A DNA stretch of 64,000 bases from Variovorax sp037204085 (GCF_037204085.1 NZ_JBBCBW010000021.1:1-64000), one strand, 5' to 3'; positions 15,541 through 26,157 are shown, counted from the stretch's first letter. The notes: generated by a model not told the origin, from the sequence alone. A program made the numbers and translations.

Positions 15541-16449
15541 TCAGTCCGGCGTAACGGTGTGCTGCGCGAGCGCTTCGAGAGCGCGCACCAGCGCCGAATG
15601 GTCCTGCTGGCCGTGGCCGAGGGCCGCGCAGGCGTTCATCAGCTGCGCCGCGCCCGCCGTCTGCGGCAGGGCCACACCCAGCGCCCGCGCACTCTGCAGC
15701 GCCAGGTTCAGGTCCTTCTGGTGCAGCGAGATGCGGAAGCCCGGCGCAAAGGTGCGCTTGATCATGCGTTCGCCATGCACTTCGAGAATGCGCGAGCTGG
15801 CAAAGCCGCCCATCAGCGCCTGTCGCACCTTGGCCGGATCGGCACCTGCCTTGGACGCGAACAGCAGCGCCTCGCCCACCGCCGCGATGTTCAGCGCCAC
15901 GATGATCTGGTTGGCCACCTTGCAGACCTGGCCGTCGCCCACGTTGCCGACCAGCGTGACGTTCTTGCCCATCTTCTCGAGCAGTGGCCGTACCTGGCCG
16001 AAGGTGCCTTCGTCGCCGCCGCACATGATGGTGAGGCTCGCGGCCTTGGCGCCCACTTCGCCGCCCGAAACCGGCGCGTCGATGTAGCCGCAGCCCAGCG
16101 CGATGATGCGCTTGGCAAAAGCCTTGGTGGCAATCGGATCGATGGAGCTGCAGTCGACCACGATCTTGCCGCGCGAATCCTTCAGGCCTTCGGCCACGCC
16201 CTGCGTGCCCGGCTCGCCGAACAGCACCTTCTCCACGTCGGGCGTGTCGGGCACCATGATGAAGATCACGTCGGCTTGGCGCGCCACTTCGGCCGCCGAG
16301 GCGCAGATGGTCGCCTTCGAGATGAAAGGCTCGGGCGTGTTGCCCTGGGTGTTCACGAACAGCTGGTAGCCCGCGTCGAGCAGATGGCCCGCCATGGGCG
16401 CGCCCATGATGCCGAGGCCGATGAATCCGATTTTTTGAGATTGCGACAT
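15541..16449 (-). CDS. glxR: 2-hydroxy-3-oxopropionate (tartronate semialdehyde) reductase
   Basis: A 302-residue beta-hydroxyacid dehydrogenase that reduces tartronate semialdehyde to glycerate. Visible are the NAD(P)-binding GFIGLGIMGAPMAGHLLDAG at the N-terminus, the substrate loop YIDAPVSGGEVGAKAASLTIM, and the catalytic lysine in GDGQVCKVANQI. It is the third gene of gcl-hyi-glxR, 33 bases after hyi, which fixes the substrate among the otherwise similar paralogues (GarR, 3-hydroxyisobutyrate dehydrogenase). It is convergent with the halogenase-like gene, with only 9 bases between the stops. Confidence 0.93.
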   Translation of the reverse strand: MSQSQKIGFIGLGIMGAPMAGHLLDAGYQLFVNTQGNTPEPFISKATICASAAEVARQADVIFIMVPDTPDVEKVLFGEPGTQGVAEGLKDSRGKIVVDCSSIDPIATKAFAKRIIALGCGYIDAPVSGGEVGAKAASLTIMCGGDEGTFGQVRPLLEKMGKNVTLVGNVGDGQVCKVANQIIVALNIAAVGEALLFASKAGADPAKVRQALMGGFASSRILEVHGERMIKRTFAPGFRISLHQKDLNLALQSARALGVALPQTAGAAQLMNACAALGHGQQDHSALVRALEALAQHTVTPD

Positions 16450-16482
16450 GTCTTCAGTTTCCTTGGATGCTGTTGTCTGGGT

Positions 16483-17268
16483 TCACTTCTGCTGGGTCAG
16501 GGCCTGCCGCCATCCGAGGCCGTCGACGGTGTCGCTGCGCGGCTTGTATTCGCAGCCGATCCAGCCGTCGTAGCCGATCGAGTCGATGTGCCTGAAGAGC
16601 CACGGGTAGTTGATTTCGCCCGTGCCCGGTTCGCCGCGCCCGGGGTTGTCGGCCAACTGGATGTGGCCGATGCGCGCGAGATTCTTCGACAGCGTGTTGC
16701 CGAGCTCGCCTTCCATGCGCTGCGCGTGATAGATGTCGTATTGCACCCGAAGGTTGGAAGAGCCCACCTCGTCGATCAGCGCCAGCGCCTGGTCGGTGCG
16801 CGTGAGAAAGAAGCCGGGAATGTCGAAGGTGTTGATCGGCTCGATCAGGAGCCGGAGACCTGCCGCCTCGAGCTCGCCGGCGGCAAGGCGCAGGTTCTCG
16901 ACCACGGTCTTGTGCGCGGCCTCGGTGCTTACGCCGACCGGCACCTTGCCGACCAGGCAGTTGAGCTGCGGGCAGCCCAGGGCCGTGGCGTAGTCGATGG
17001 CCATGGCAATGCCTTCGCGGAATTCGCCGGTGCGGTCGGGGTGGCAGGCGATGCCGCGCTCGCCCTTGTCCCAGTCGCCGGCCGGCAGGTTGTGCAGTAC
17101 CTGCTGCAAACCGTTGGCGCGCAGCGCGGCAGTGAGCTCCTTCTTTTCGAAGGGGTAGGGAAACAGGTATTCCACCGCCTCGAAGCCCGCCTTGGCGGCG
17201 GCCTCGAAGCGCTGCATGAACGGCAGCTCGGTAAAGAGCATCGTGAGGTTGGCTGCAAACTTTGGCAT
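16483..17268 (-). CDS. hyi: hydroxypyruvate isomerase
   Basis: A 261-residue TIM-barrel isomerase that interconverts hydroxypyruvate and tartronate semialdehyde. The N-terminus MPKFAANLTMLFTELPF and motifs LLIEPINTFDIPGFFLT and VQYDIYHAQRMEGEL (metal-ligand Glu, Asp and His) are characteristic of Hyi. The ATG at 17268 gives the family-standard length; the much longer frame through the gcl region is an artefact of GC-rich coding. It starts 17 bases after the gcl stop and is co-transcribed with gcl and glxR. Confidence 0.94.
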   Translation of the reverse strand: MPKFAANLTMLFTELPFMQRFEAAAKAGFEAVEYLFPYPFEKKELTAALRANGLQQVLHNLPAGDWDKGERGIACHPDRTGEFREGIAMAIDYATALGCPQLNCLVGKVPVGVSTEAAHKTVVENLRLAAGELEAAGLRLLIEPINTFDIPGFFLTRTDQALALIDEVGSSNLRVQYDIYHAQRMEGELGNTLSKNLARIGHIQLADNPGRGEPGTGEINYPWLFRHIDSIGYDGWIGCEYKPRSDTVDGLGWRQALTQQK

Positions 17269-17285
17269 GGCGTGTGTCTCCTCGT

Positions 17286-19079
<1,794 letters not shown>

Positions 19080-19155
19080 GGGACTGTCTCCTTGAGTGGA
19101 GCCCACTGTAGAAAGCACAGGCCATTCGAAGAAGACGGCTGCGGACCATAAAGCC

Positions 19156-19172
19156 TATTCCAGATTGGAATA
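19156..19172. promoter_or_regulatory. candidate LysR-type operator for gcl operon
   Basis: The perfect dyad TATTCC-N5-GGAATA contains a T-N11-A LysR box. It lies in the gcl/lysR intergenic region, about 77 bases upstream of the gcl start and 10 bases before the regulator start, as expected for activation of gcl and negative autoregulation. The assignment is positional. Confidence 0.68.
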
Positions 19173-19182
19173 AGTGATTACG

Positions 19183-20094
19183 ATGCCGACCATGGACAGA
19201 TTGTTGGCAATGGAAATGTTCGTGCGCGTGGTCGAGACCGGCAGCTTCTCGAAAGCGGCGCTCGAGTTCCACACCACGCAGCCCACCGTCACCAAGCAGG
19301 TCGCGGCCACCGAGGCGCGGCTGAAGGTGCGGCTGCTCAACCGCAACACGCGCGGCGTGAGCCTGACCGAACCCGGCGCGCTGTACTACGAGAAGTGCAA
19401 GAACATCGTGCGAGAGGCCGAGGAGGCCGAAAGCATCGTGCAACTGCGGCAGAACCAGGCCCAGGGCCTCTTGCGCGTGGGAACCTCGGTGGCGTTCGGA
19501 CGGCGGGTGGTGGTGCCGCTGGCGCTCGAGTACATGCGCCGGCATCCGCAGGTGCAGCTCGACCTGAGCTTCGAGGACCGCTATGTCGACCTGATTGCAC
19601 AGGGCATCGACGTGGCCATCCGCATGGGCAAGCTGGCCGATTCGTCGCTGGGGGCACGCTACCTGGGCACCAACCCCTGGGCCATGGTAGCGGCGCCGGG
19701 CTACCTGAAGAAGCACGGCACGCCCAAGCGCGCGCAAGACCTGAGCGCGCACGTGGCGCTCATCTACAGCAGCGTGGTGGGCGACGAGTTCTGGCGCATG
19801 CACACGCCCAAGGGCGATCCGGTGACGGTGCCGGTCTCCGGGCGCTTTCGTTCGAACAACCTTTCCGCGGTGCTGGCCGCGGCGCGCGACGGCTTGGGCA
19901 TTGCGCTCATGCCGCGCTACGTGGCGAGCGAATCGCTGGCCTCGGGCAAGGTGCTCGAAGTGCTTGGCGACCATAAGCTGCCCGAGCAGGAAATCCACGC
20001 CGTCTTTCCCTCGCCCAAGCTGGTGCCGGGCAAGGTGTCGGGCTTCGTGGCCTTTCTGCAGGGGCGGTTTGCCGAAGGGTGGTGGGGCGGCTGA
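19183..20094 (+). CDS. LysR-family transcriptional regulator of the glyoxylate operon
   Basis: A protein of about 303 residues with an N-terminal winged HTH (MEMFVRVVETGSFSKAALEFHTTQPTVTKQVAATEARLKVRLLNR) and a C-terminal LysR effector domain. It belongs to the class whose members often start MDRLLAMEMFVRV. The frame extends to a GTG at 19174; ATGs at 19183 and 19192 are more likely starts, and I could not decide between them because no strong ribosome-binding site is visible. It diverges from gcl with a perfect LysR dyad between them. The effector is probably glyoxylate or an upstream purine or glycolate metabolite (inference). Confidence 0.88.
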   Translation: MPTMDRLLAMEMFVRVVETGSFSKAALEFHTTQPTVTKQVAATEARLKVRLLNRNTRGVSLTEPGALYYEKCKNIVREAEEAESIVQLRQNQAQGLLRVGTSVAFGRRVVVPLALEYMRRHPQVQLDLSFEDRYVDLIAQGIDVAIRMGKLADSSLGARYLGTNPWAMVAAPGYLKKHGTPKRAQDLSAHVALIYSSVVGDEFWRMHTPKGDPVTVPVSGRFRSNNLSAVLAAARDGLGIALMPRYVASESLASGKVLEVLGDHKLPEQEIHAVFPSPKLVPGKVSGFVAFLQGRFAEGWWGG

Positions 20095-20115
20095 CTGCGC
20101 CCACCATCTTCTTCT

Positions 20116-21615
20116 TCAGGCCGGCACGAAGGCGCCGTGCAGGCCCAGAGGCAGCGTGTAGGGCAGCGTGGCCTGCGCCACCGGGCCGGCCGACAGCCTG
20201 TCGGCCGCAAAGCACGAGAGCAGCGTTTTCTGCTGCTCGAAGTCGAGCACGGTGCCCAGTACCCAGCCGGGCTTGGCCCCGTCGGGCACGAAGATGTGCT
20301 CTTCGACGATGGCCTGCCTGCCGTAGGCGTAGCGCTGGCTGCGGCCGGTCTCGACATTGGTGCGCGCCACCGCGGCAAAGCCGGGGCGGTCTGCCATGCC
20401 CTGTGTTGCATGGATCAGGTGGCGGTGGCGCAGGCCGACGCGGCGCGGATCGATGCGCGGAAACTCGGCGTCGAGCGCCAGCGCGTTCTGACTGGCGCGC
20501 CCGGTGCGCAGGTTCAGCGTGGCGACTGTCAGGTGCGGATCGGCTCGCTTCACCCATCGCCCGCGCATCACTTCGCGGTTGGTGGTGAACACGGGGTCGG
20601 GGTTGTCCGAGCGCATGTAGTCGATGTGGATCAGCGTGCCGCCGGGCGTGTCTTCTTCCCAGGCGTTGCCCACGTGAAAGAGAAAACCGGCCGGCAGCGT
20701 CAGCAGCTGGCGGCGGTCCCAGTCTTTCTTGTCGACCACCAGCACGCGCATTTCGAGTTCGGGCCGCCAGACATGCGCATCGAGAAAGCTCGCACCGGCT
20801 TCCTTGCGTTTGCCGTCGTACACCAGCGGCGGCATCAGAAAGACCAGGTGCCGTTCGGTCACCGCAAAGTCGTGAATCATCGGCAGGTCGGCCACCGGCG
20901 TGGCGCTTGCGCGGCGCAGCGCGCCGTCGGGCGCAATCTCGTAGAGCGCGAGCATGCTCTGGCCGGCGCTTACGCCGAAGTTCCACACGGTGCCGTCCGG
21001 ATCGACCCTGGGGTGGGCCGAAAAGGGCATGCCCGCGAGATCGGGGCGCCAGGTTTTCACGCCCAGCGTTTCGAGCGTGCGCGCGTCCAGCCGCGTGGCC
21101 GAACCGCCTTCCCACAGCGCCAGCAGCTCGCCTTGCATCGGCAGCACGTTGATGTTGGCCACGTTGATGCTGTCCGGCGAGCTTGGCGGTTCGGCGCCCG
21201 GCGGCATGGTGCCGAAGCCTTCGGCCAGGCGGCGGCCGGCCCGCAGTTCGGCGGCGCGCTTGGGCGTGGCGACATAGCGGCCCTGGTGCCGCACGTCGGC
21301 CCCGTCGATCACGAAGCGGTGCACCATGCCGTCGCCGTCGAACCAGTGGCGGTAGCGCTGGCCGCCAAGGTCGTGCCCTGCGGGGCCGTTGCGAAACAGC
21401 GTGCCGGTAACGGCATCGGGAAAGCGGCCGTGCACCTTGGCGCGCGTGAGCGGCAGGTCGCCGGCCGGCGTGGCGAAGCCGGATTTCCACGGCGTGCCGG
21501 CGGCTTCGAATTCAGCCTGCCAGGCGTCCGGGCCGCTAGCGGCGCGGGCAAGCGTGGGCAGCAGGGGCAGGGCGCCGGCTGTGGCCAAGAGGCGCAGGAG
21601 TTCGCGTCGTTCCAT
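20116..21615 (-). CDS. carotenoid oxygenase (RPE65/CCD family)
   Basis: A 499-residue non-heme iron(II) oxygenase of the carotenoid/stilbene/lignostilbene cleavage family. All four expected iron-ligand histidines can be placed: H201 (SAHPRVD), H248 (MIHDFAVT), H314 (FHVGNAWEE) and H493 (GLHGAF). FRNGPAGH and HWFDGDGMVH near the N-terminus are further family marks. The N-terminus MERRELLRLLATAGALPLLPTLARAA looks like a Tat-type signal, so the enzyme may act outside the cytoplasm. It follows the DUF2141 gene by 10 bases. The substrate could be a carotenoid or a lignin-type stilbene. Confidence 0.9.
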   Translation of the reverse strand: MERRELLRLLATAGALPLLPTLARAASGPDAWQAEFEAAGTPWKSGFATPAGDLPLTRAKVHGRFPDAVTGTLFRNGPAGHDLGGQRYRHWFDGDGMVHRFVIDGADVRHQGRYVATPKRAAELRAGRRLAEGFGTMPPGAEPPSSPDSINVANINVLPMQGELLALWEGGSATRLDARTLETLGVKTWRPDLAGMPFSAHPRVDPDGTVWNFGVSAGQSMLALYEIAPDGALRRASATPVADLPMIHDFAVTERHLVFLMPPLVYDGKRKEAGASFLDAHVWRPELEMRVLVVDKKDWDRRQLLTLPAGFLFHVGNAWEEDTPGGTLIHIDYMRSDNPDPVFTTNREVMRGRWVKRADPHLTVATLNLRTGRASQNALALDAEFPRIDPRRVGLRHRHLIHATQGMADRPGFAAVARTNVETGRSQRYAYGRQAIVEEHIFVPDGAKPGWVLGTVLDFEQQKTLLSCFAADRLSAGPVAQATLPYTLPLGLHGAFVPA

Positions 21616-21625
21616 GATGTGAACC

Positions 21626-22063
21626 TCAGCGCAGGTGAATGACGGTCTGCACGTCGGCTTCGACATTGAGCGCGGCGGCTTCGAAGTCGGGCGCGCCGCG
21701 GTTGCCCTTGGCGTCGTTCGAGAAGCCGTAGCGCTCGATGGGCATGCCCACGGGGTTGGTGTCGAGCTTGCCGTTGCCGTTCTCGTCGGCGAACACCCGC
21801 AGCGCATAGCGGCCGGGCGCCAGCCCGGTGAACCGGAGCTGGGCCGCGCCGCCGCGCAGCGGTGTGGTCTGCGCGGCGAGCGACTTGCTGCCGGAAAAGC
21901 CCGCGGCGCTGTCGTACAGCGCCACGTAGAGAGTGGCTTCGGCGGCAGGCCCGTCGGCCACGCTCAGGCTCAGGTCGGCGGCAAGCGCGCCCAGCGGCGC
22001 AAGAAGTGCGGCGGCGCACAAGGCGTGCGCGCCGCGCCGGTGCGAAAGGGCAAGAAAGTGCAT
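21626..22063 (-). CDS. DUF2141-domain secreted protein
   Basis: A 145-residue protein with a cleavable signal peptide ending LGALAADLS and a DUF2141 domain: LYVALYDSAAGFSG, PGRYALRVFADENGNGKLDTNPVGMPIERYGFSNDAKG. The D-E-N-G-N-G-K-L-D stretch resembles a calcium-binding loop and is conserved in this family. DUF2141 proteins are of unknown function and often neighbour carotenoid genes. Here it precedes a carotenoid oxygenase by 10 bases and is probably in one operon with it. Confidence 0.82.
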   Translation of the reverse strand: MHFLALSHRRGAHALCAAALLAPLGALAADLSLSVADGPAAEATLYVALYDSAAGFSGSKSLAAQTTPLRGGAAQLRFTGLAPGRYALRVFADENGNGKLDTNPVGMPIERYGFSNDAKGNRGAPDFEAAALNVEADVQTVIHLR

Positions 22064-22226
22064 GGGAGACCTCGTCTAGGAAGTTGGAGGTCCCGACGAT
22101 CCCGCAGGCGCCGTGCGCTGCCCAGCGTCATGCGACGAAATGCGGCAGCGCCCGCGCCAGATGCACGCGGCAGGCGCAAGGCGCGCCCGCTTCGGCCGCT
22201 CCAGGCTGGCGGCGGTGCAGCGGCGT

Positions 22227-23330
22227 TCAGTTGCTCTTGTGGTCGTCGCCCGTGTTGGCGGAACCCGCGGCGGGCGGGTTCTCCCACTGGCCCGATTCGA
22301 TGAACAGGCTCCACGCCGCCATGAAGAGCGCGGCAATCACCGGGCCCACCACGAAGCCGTTGATGCCGAAGATCGCCATGCCGCCGATGGTCGACATCAG
22401 CACGATGTAGTCGGGCATCTGTGTGTCCTTGCCCACCAGCACTGGCCGAAGGATGTTGTCGACCAGCCCGATCACGAACACGCCTACGAAGATCAGGATG
22501 CCGCCCTGCCAGAAGTGGCCCGTGGCAAGGAAGTAGATGGCCACCGGCCCCCAGATGAGCGCCGCGCCCACGGCCGGCAGCAGCGAGAGAAACGCCATCA
22601 GCACCGCCCACAGCAGCGCGCCCTGCACGCCCAGCATCCAGAACGCCAGCCCGCCGATGGCGCCTTGCGCTATGGCCACCGCCACGTTGCCCTTCACGGT
22701 GGCGCGGATCACGGTGGTGAACTTGTTGAGCAGGTAGTGCGTGTGCGGCTTGGCAAGGGGTACTGCTTCGCGCATGGTCTTGGAAAGCGCCGAGCCGTCG
22801 CGCACCAGGAAGTACAGCAGGTACAGCATCACGAAGAAGCTGATGAGGAAGTCGAAGGTGTTCTGGCCGATGGTGAGCGCCTGGCCGGCGATGAGCTGGC
22901 TGCCCTGCGCCGCGCCGGCGGAGATACGTTCCTGCCACGCTTCCATGTCGCCCAGGTTGAAGCGGTCGAAGATGCTCATCAGCCATTGCGGCATGGCGTT
23001 GAGGATCTGCTGGAAGTAGGCCGCGAAGTTGATCTGCCCCGAGCGGATGCTCTGCGTGACCTGCACGATCTCCTGCACCAGCGACACCCCGACCATGGCC
23101 AGCGGAAGAATCACGATGAACAGGCAGATGACCAGAGTCGACAGTGCCGCGACGTTGCGCTTGCCCGGCATTTTCTTGAGCAGCCACTTGTAGAGAGGCG
23201 TGAACAGGATGGCCAGCGCCACCCCCCACAGCACCGCGCCGAAGAAGGGCACCAGCACCCAGAGGAAGGCGACCGTGACGATGGCAAGCAGGGCGAGGAA
23301 TACGCCGCGCTGGAGTTGGGGTGAGTTCAT
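22227..23330 (-). CDS. AI-2E-family transporter
   Basis: A 367-residue inner-membrane protein with about eight hydrophobic segments (for example IVTVAFLWVLVPFFGAVLWGVALAILF and IVLMSTIGGMAIFGINGFVVGPVIAALFMAAW) and the PurR/TqsA/YdiK family layout with a large central loop. Members have been linked to export of the autoinducer-2 signal or to Na+/H+ antiport; which applies here is unknown. It lies between two unrelated minus-strand genes with 62-base and 163-base gaps. The 22064-22226 gap holds nothing I can name. Confidence 0.85.
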   Translation of the reverse strand: MNSPQLQRGVFLALLAIVTVAFLWVLVPFFGAVLWGVALAILFTPLYKWLLKKMPGKRNVAALSTLVICLFIVILPLAMVGVSLVQEIVQVTQSIRSGQINFAAYFQQILNAMPQWLMSIFDRFNLGDMEAWQERISAGAAQGSQLIAGQALTIGQNTFDFLISFFVMLYLLYFLVRDGSALSKTMREAVPLAKPHTHYLLNKFTTVIRATVKGNVAVAIAQGAIGGLAFWMLGVQGALLWAVLMAFLSLLPAVGAALIWGPVAIYFLATGHFWQGGILIFVGVFVIGLVDNILRPVLVGKDTQMPDYIVLMSTIGGMAIFGINGFVVGPVIAALFMAAWSLFIESGQWENPPAAGSANTGDDHKSN

Positions 23331-23392
23331 ATGTGACTCGGACTGTAGCCGAGCCTGAACGCACGTTTATGTCGGTCGAAATGCCTAGTCGG

Positions 23393-24100
23393 CTAGCGCC
23401 TTGCGCGCGGCAGCGCCACCGGCGACAGGGTGGCGCGCAGGCGGGCCGGCGCGTCGGGGCCGGCGGTGGTGTCTACCTCGAGCGAACGCTCGACATTGCC
23501 GATGTGGTCGATCATCAGCTTGCGCGCCGTGGCGGTGTCGCCGGCCTCCAGCGCGGCGACGATGGCGCCGTGCTCCGCGCAGGACTGCCCGGCCTCATGC
23601 TTCGACTGGTAGAGCGTGGCAGCCAGCGTGGTGCGGGCCGTGAGGTCGCGCAGCACGTCGACCAGCAGCTGGTGCCCCATCTGCTCGGCCAGGCACACGT
23701 GAAAGTCGGCCAGCAGGAAGGCGCGCGTGGCGGCATCGGCCCCCTCGATGGCGCGCCGCTCGTCGGCAATGTGGTCGCGCAGCTTGCGTATGGCCTTTTG
23801 CAGCGGCCGGCCCTCGCTTTCGGCCAGGATGCCCGCCTCCACGATGCGGCGCGCCGAAAAAGCGTCGCGCGCTTCCTCGGCCGAGGGCTCCACCACATAC
23901 CAGCCGCGGCGCGACTGCACCTCGACGAAGCCGCGCGCCTGCAGCTGCATGAGCGCCTCGCGCACCATGGTCCGGCTGACCGCGAAGTTCTCGGCCAGCG
24001 CCTGCTCGCCGAGCCGCTCGCCCGGCGCGAGCTTCTGCGCCAGGATGGCCTCGACCACCCGCTCGGCAATGGAGGTGGGATTGACGTTGTCGGCAGCCAT
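23393..24100 (-). CDS. GntR-family regulator, FadR/FCD subfamily
   Basis: A 235-residue regulator with an N-terminal GntR winged HTH (RVVEAILAQKLAPGERLGEQALAENFAVSRTMVREALMQLQARGFVEVQ) and an all-helical FCD effector domain with metal-type residues (RDHIADER, HVCLAEQMGHQLL, EHGAIVAALEAGD). It starts 5 bases after the dctA stop and is presumably co-transcribed with dctA. Two direct copies of a FadR-type site upstream of dctA (25460-25493) make autoregulated control of dicarboxylate uptake the simplest reading. The effector is likely a C4 acid or related organic acid (inference). Confidence 0.9.
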   Translation of the reverse strand: MAADNVNPTSIAERVVEAILAQKLAPGERLGEQALAENFAVSRTMVREALMQLQARGFVEVQSRRGWYVVEPSAEEARDAFSARRIVEAGILAESEGRPLQKAIRKLRDHIADERRAIEGADAATRAFLLADFHVCLAEQMGHQLLVDVLRDLTARTTLAATLYQSKHEAGQSCAEHGAIVAALEAGDTATARKLMIDHIGNVERSLEVDTTAGPDAPARLRATLSPVALPRARR

Positions 24101-24105
24101 CGGTT

Positions 24106-25440
24106 TCAGCGGCTGCCGGCGCCCGCGCCAAGCGGTACCACCGGCAGTTCAGGTTCGGCCAGCGGTTCGTCGTCGGGGGCGTAGGTGCCGTTGAGCACGG
24201 CGTGGGCCCGCTCGCGGTCGATGTCGCCCTCCCAGGCTGCCACGGCCACGGTGGCCACGCAGTTGCCGATCAGGTTGCCCAGCGCGCGGGCAATGCCCAT
24301 GAACCAGTCGACCGAAAGCACCAGCACCAGCCCGATGGCCGGGATGGCCGGAATCGCGTGCAGCGTGGCGGCCAGCACCACGATGGCCGAGCCCGGCACG
24401 CCGTGCGCGCCCTTCGAAGTGACCAGCGCAATCGCCAGGATGGTCAGCAGGTCGGCCATCGAGATCGGCGTGTTGGTGGCTTGTGCAATGAACACCGCAG
24501 CCAGCGTGATGTAGATCGAAAACGCGTCCAGGTTGAACGAGTAGCCCGTGGGAATCACCAGGCCCACGGTCGAATCGCGAATGCCCATGCGGCGCAGCTT
24601 GGCCATGATTTGCGGCAGCACGCTGTCCGACGAGGTGGTGGCGAACACGATGGCGAGCTCTTCGCGCAGGTAGCGCAGCAGCTTGAAGAGGCTGAACCCC
24701 GACATGCGCATCACCAGCCCGAGCACCACGAAAACGAACACCAGCACCGCGCCGTAGAAGAGGGCGACCAGCATGCCCAGCTGCTTGAGCGAGCCGATGC
24801 CGTATTTGCCCACGGTGAAGGCAATGGCGCCCAGCACGCCGAGCGGCGCCAGCTTGATGATGATGCCCATGATCTTGAACAGCACCAGCGACAGCGAGTC
24901 CACCACCGCGCTCACCGGCTTGCCGCGCTCGCCCAGCAAAGACAGCGCGCAGCCGAACAGCACCGCGAACAGCAGCACCTGCAGCACGTCGCCCGTGGCA
25001 AAGGCGTTGACCACCGTGGTGGGAATCAGCTTCATCAGAAACTCGACCGTGCCGCCGCTGGTGAGCTTGTCGGCGTTCGAGGCATAGGCGCTCATGGCGG
25101 CGGCGTCGAGCTTGCCCGGGTCCACGTTCATACCCACACCCGGCTCGAACACAAAGGCCAGCACCAGCCCCATGGCCAGCGCAATGGTGGTCAGCACCTC
25201 GAAGTAGATTAGCGCCTTCACGCCGACCCGCCCCACGCGCTTCAGGTCGCCCGCGCCGGCAATGCCGTGCACCACCACGCAGAACACCAGCACCGGGATG
25301 ATCATCTTGATCAGCTTGATGAAGCCGTCGCCAAGCGGCTTGAGCTTGACGGCGAACTCCGGCACGAAGAGGCCGGCCAGCACGCCGAGCACCAGCGCGA
25401 CGACGACCTGGCCGAAGAGGGATTTGACGAAGCGGGGCAT
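24106..25440 (-). CDS. dctA: C4-dicarboxylate/H+ symporter DctA
   Basis: A 444-residue DAACS-family carrier for succinate, fumarate and malate. The family signature region is clear: the serine-rich re-entrant loop in FATTSSDSVLPQIMAKL, GYSFNLDAFSIYITLAAVFIAQATN, and SKGAHGVPGSAIVVLAATL. The ATG at 25440 (MPRFVKSLFGQVVVALVLG) gives a family-length protein; an alternative ATG at 25455 adds five residues. It is the first gene of a dctA-gntR unit preceded by two tandem operator-like sequences. Confidence 0.94.
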   Translation of the reverse strand: MPRFVKSLFGQVVVALVLGVLAGLFVPEFAVKLKPLGDGFIKLIKMIIPVLVFCVVVHGIAGAGDLKRVGRVGVKALIYFEVLTTIALAMGLVLAFVFEPGVGMNVDPGKLDAAAMSAYASNADKLTSGGTVEFLMKLIPTTVVNAFATGDVLQVLLFAVLFGCALSLLGERGKPVSAVVDSLSLVLFKIMGIIIKLAPLGVLGAIAFTVGKYGIGSLKQLGMLVALFYGAVLVFVFVVLGLVMRMSGFSLFKLLRYLREELAIVFATTSSDSVLPQIMAKLRRMGIRDSTVGLVIPTGYSFNLDAFSIYITLAAVFIAQATNTPISMADLLTILAIALVTSKGAHGVPGSAIVVLAATLHAIPAIPAIGLVLVLSVDWFMGIARALGNLIGNCVATVAVAAWEGDIDRERAHAVLNGTYAPDDEPLAEPELPVVPLGAGAGSR

Positions 25441-25459
25441 GGAGGAACCTTCCATTGGG

Positions 25460-25493
25460 TTGAATGCAAGATTGGGGAAATCTTGTATGCAAG
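25460..25493. promoter_or_regulatory. tandem FadR/GntR-type operator sites upstream of dctA
   Basis: CTTGTATGCAAG (25482-25493) is a perfect dyad. TTGAATGCAAG (25460-25470) repeats its last 11 bases with one mismatch, 23 bases away (about two helical turns). FadR-subfamily GntR proteins bind sites built on T-N-GT-N2-3-AC-N-A, which this resembles. The cognate regulator is probably the GntR gene downstream of dctA. Confidence 0.65.
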
Positions 25494-25547
25494 CAATGTA
25501 GGCAAGAATGCGCCGCAGTGCAGCAGGGTATTCCCGGGCCCGGAGGT

Positions 25548-25934
25548 TCAGGGCTTCGGTATCAGCGGTGAAGAGGGCACTGACGGCGGCGGGCGCTGCG
25601 GGTAGACCGAAGTGCCGAAGGTATTGCCCATGCGATGGCCGGTTGCCGCGCGGTTGAACAGGCCAAGCTGGTTCGAAGGGCGCTGGGTGATGGCTTCGGA
25701 CGCCATGCCCGGCGGTGCGTCGCCGGCCGTGCGTGCCGGGGCTGCGGGACGCAGCTTCTGTGTGAGGCAGGCATAGGAAGGGGTGCGTTCGCCGTTGACC
25801 GTCACTTCGACGCAACTGTCTGCGCCGGCATTCTCTACCGGCGATGCCGCCTGCACCGGTGCCTGCGCCGCCGCGTTATCGCAAACGACGCACACCGCGA
25901 GCACCGCAACACCGTATAAAAAGTTCACGCGCAT
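25548..25934 (-). CDS. small secreted hypothetical protein
   Basis: A 128-residue protein with an N-terminal signal peptide (MRVNFLYGVAVLAVCVVCDNAAAQAP). The remainder is low-complexity and Pro/Ala-rich with a cysteine pair region (SCVEVTVNGE and YACLTQKL) and a Pro-rich tail. I do not recognise a domain. It lies 107 bases upstream of dctA on the same strand and is divergent from the STN-domain gene that opens the secretion locus, so it might be a divergent member of that locus. Codon usage matches its surroundings. Confidence 0.6.
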   Translation of the reverse strand: MRVNFLYGVAVLAVCVVCDNAAAQAPVQAASPVENAGADSCVEVTVNGERTPSYACLTQKLRPAAPARTAGDAPPGMASEAITQRPSNQLGLFNRAATGHRMGNTFGTSVYPQRPPPSVPSSPLIPKP

Positions 25935-25994
25935 CTGCTCGCCTCCATCGCCGGGAACCCGGCAGTCTAGGCCGCATGCAAGTCAGGTGAAAGA

Positions 25995-26022
25995 CGGCCG
26001 CCGCCGCATGCCGAGGCGGCCG
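25995..26022. repeat. GC-rich inverted repeat upstream of STN gene
   Basis: CGGCCGCC-N12-GGCGGCCG lies in the 223-base divergent region between the small secreted protein and the STN-domain gene. It is followed by a direct repeat GCGTGCAA (two copies, 14-base period, around 26022-26043). These could be regulatory, but given the GC content I give them modest weight. Confidence 0.3.
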
Positions 26023-26157
26023 CGTGCAAGCCGCGGCGTGCAAACCAAACGTCACAGTTCGGTCATGCGCGCCGGATAGGCTCGTTCGCATGCTTCCCAA
26101 GGCCGCAAGGCGGACGGCCGAATCTTCCAAGACTTCCTCGCTGCTGATTTCCGCCAA

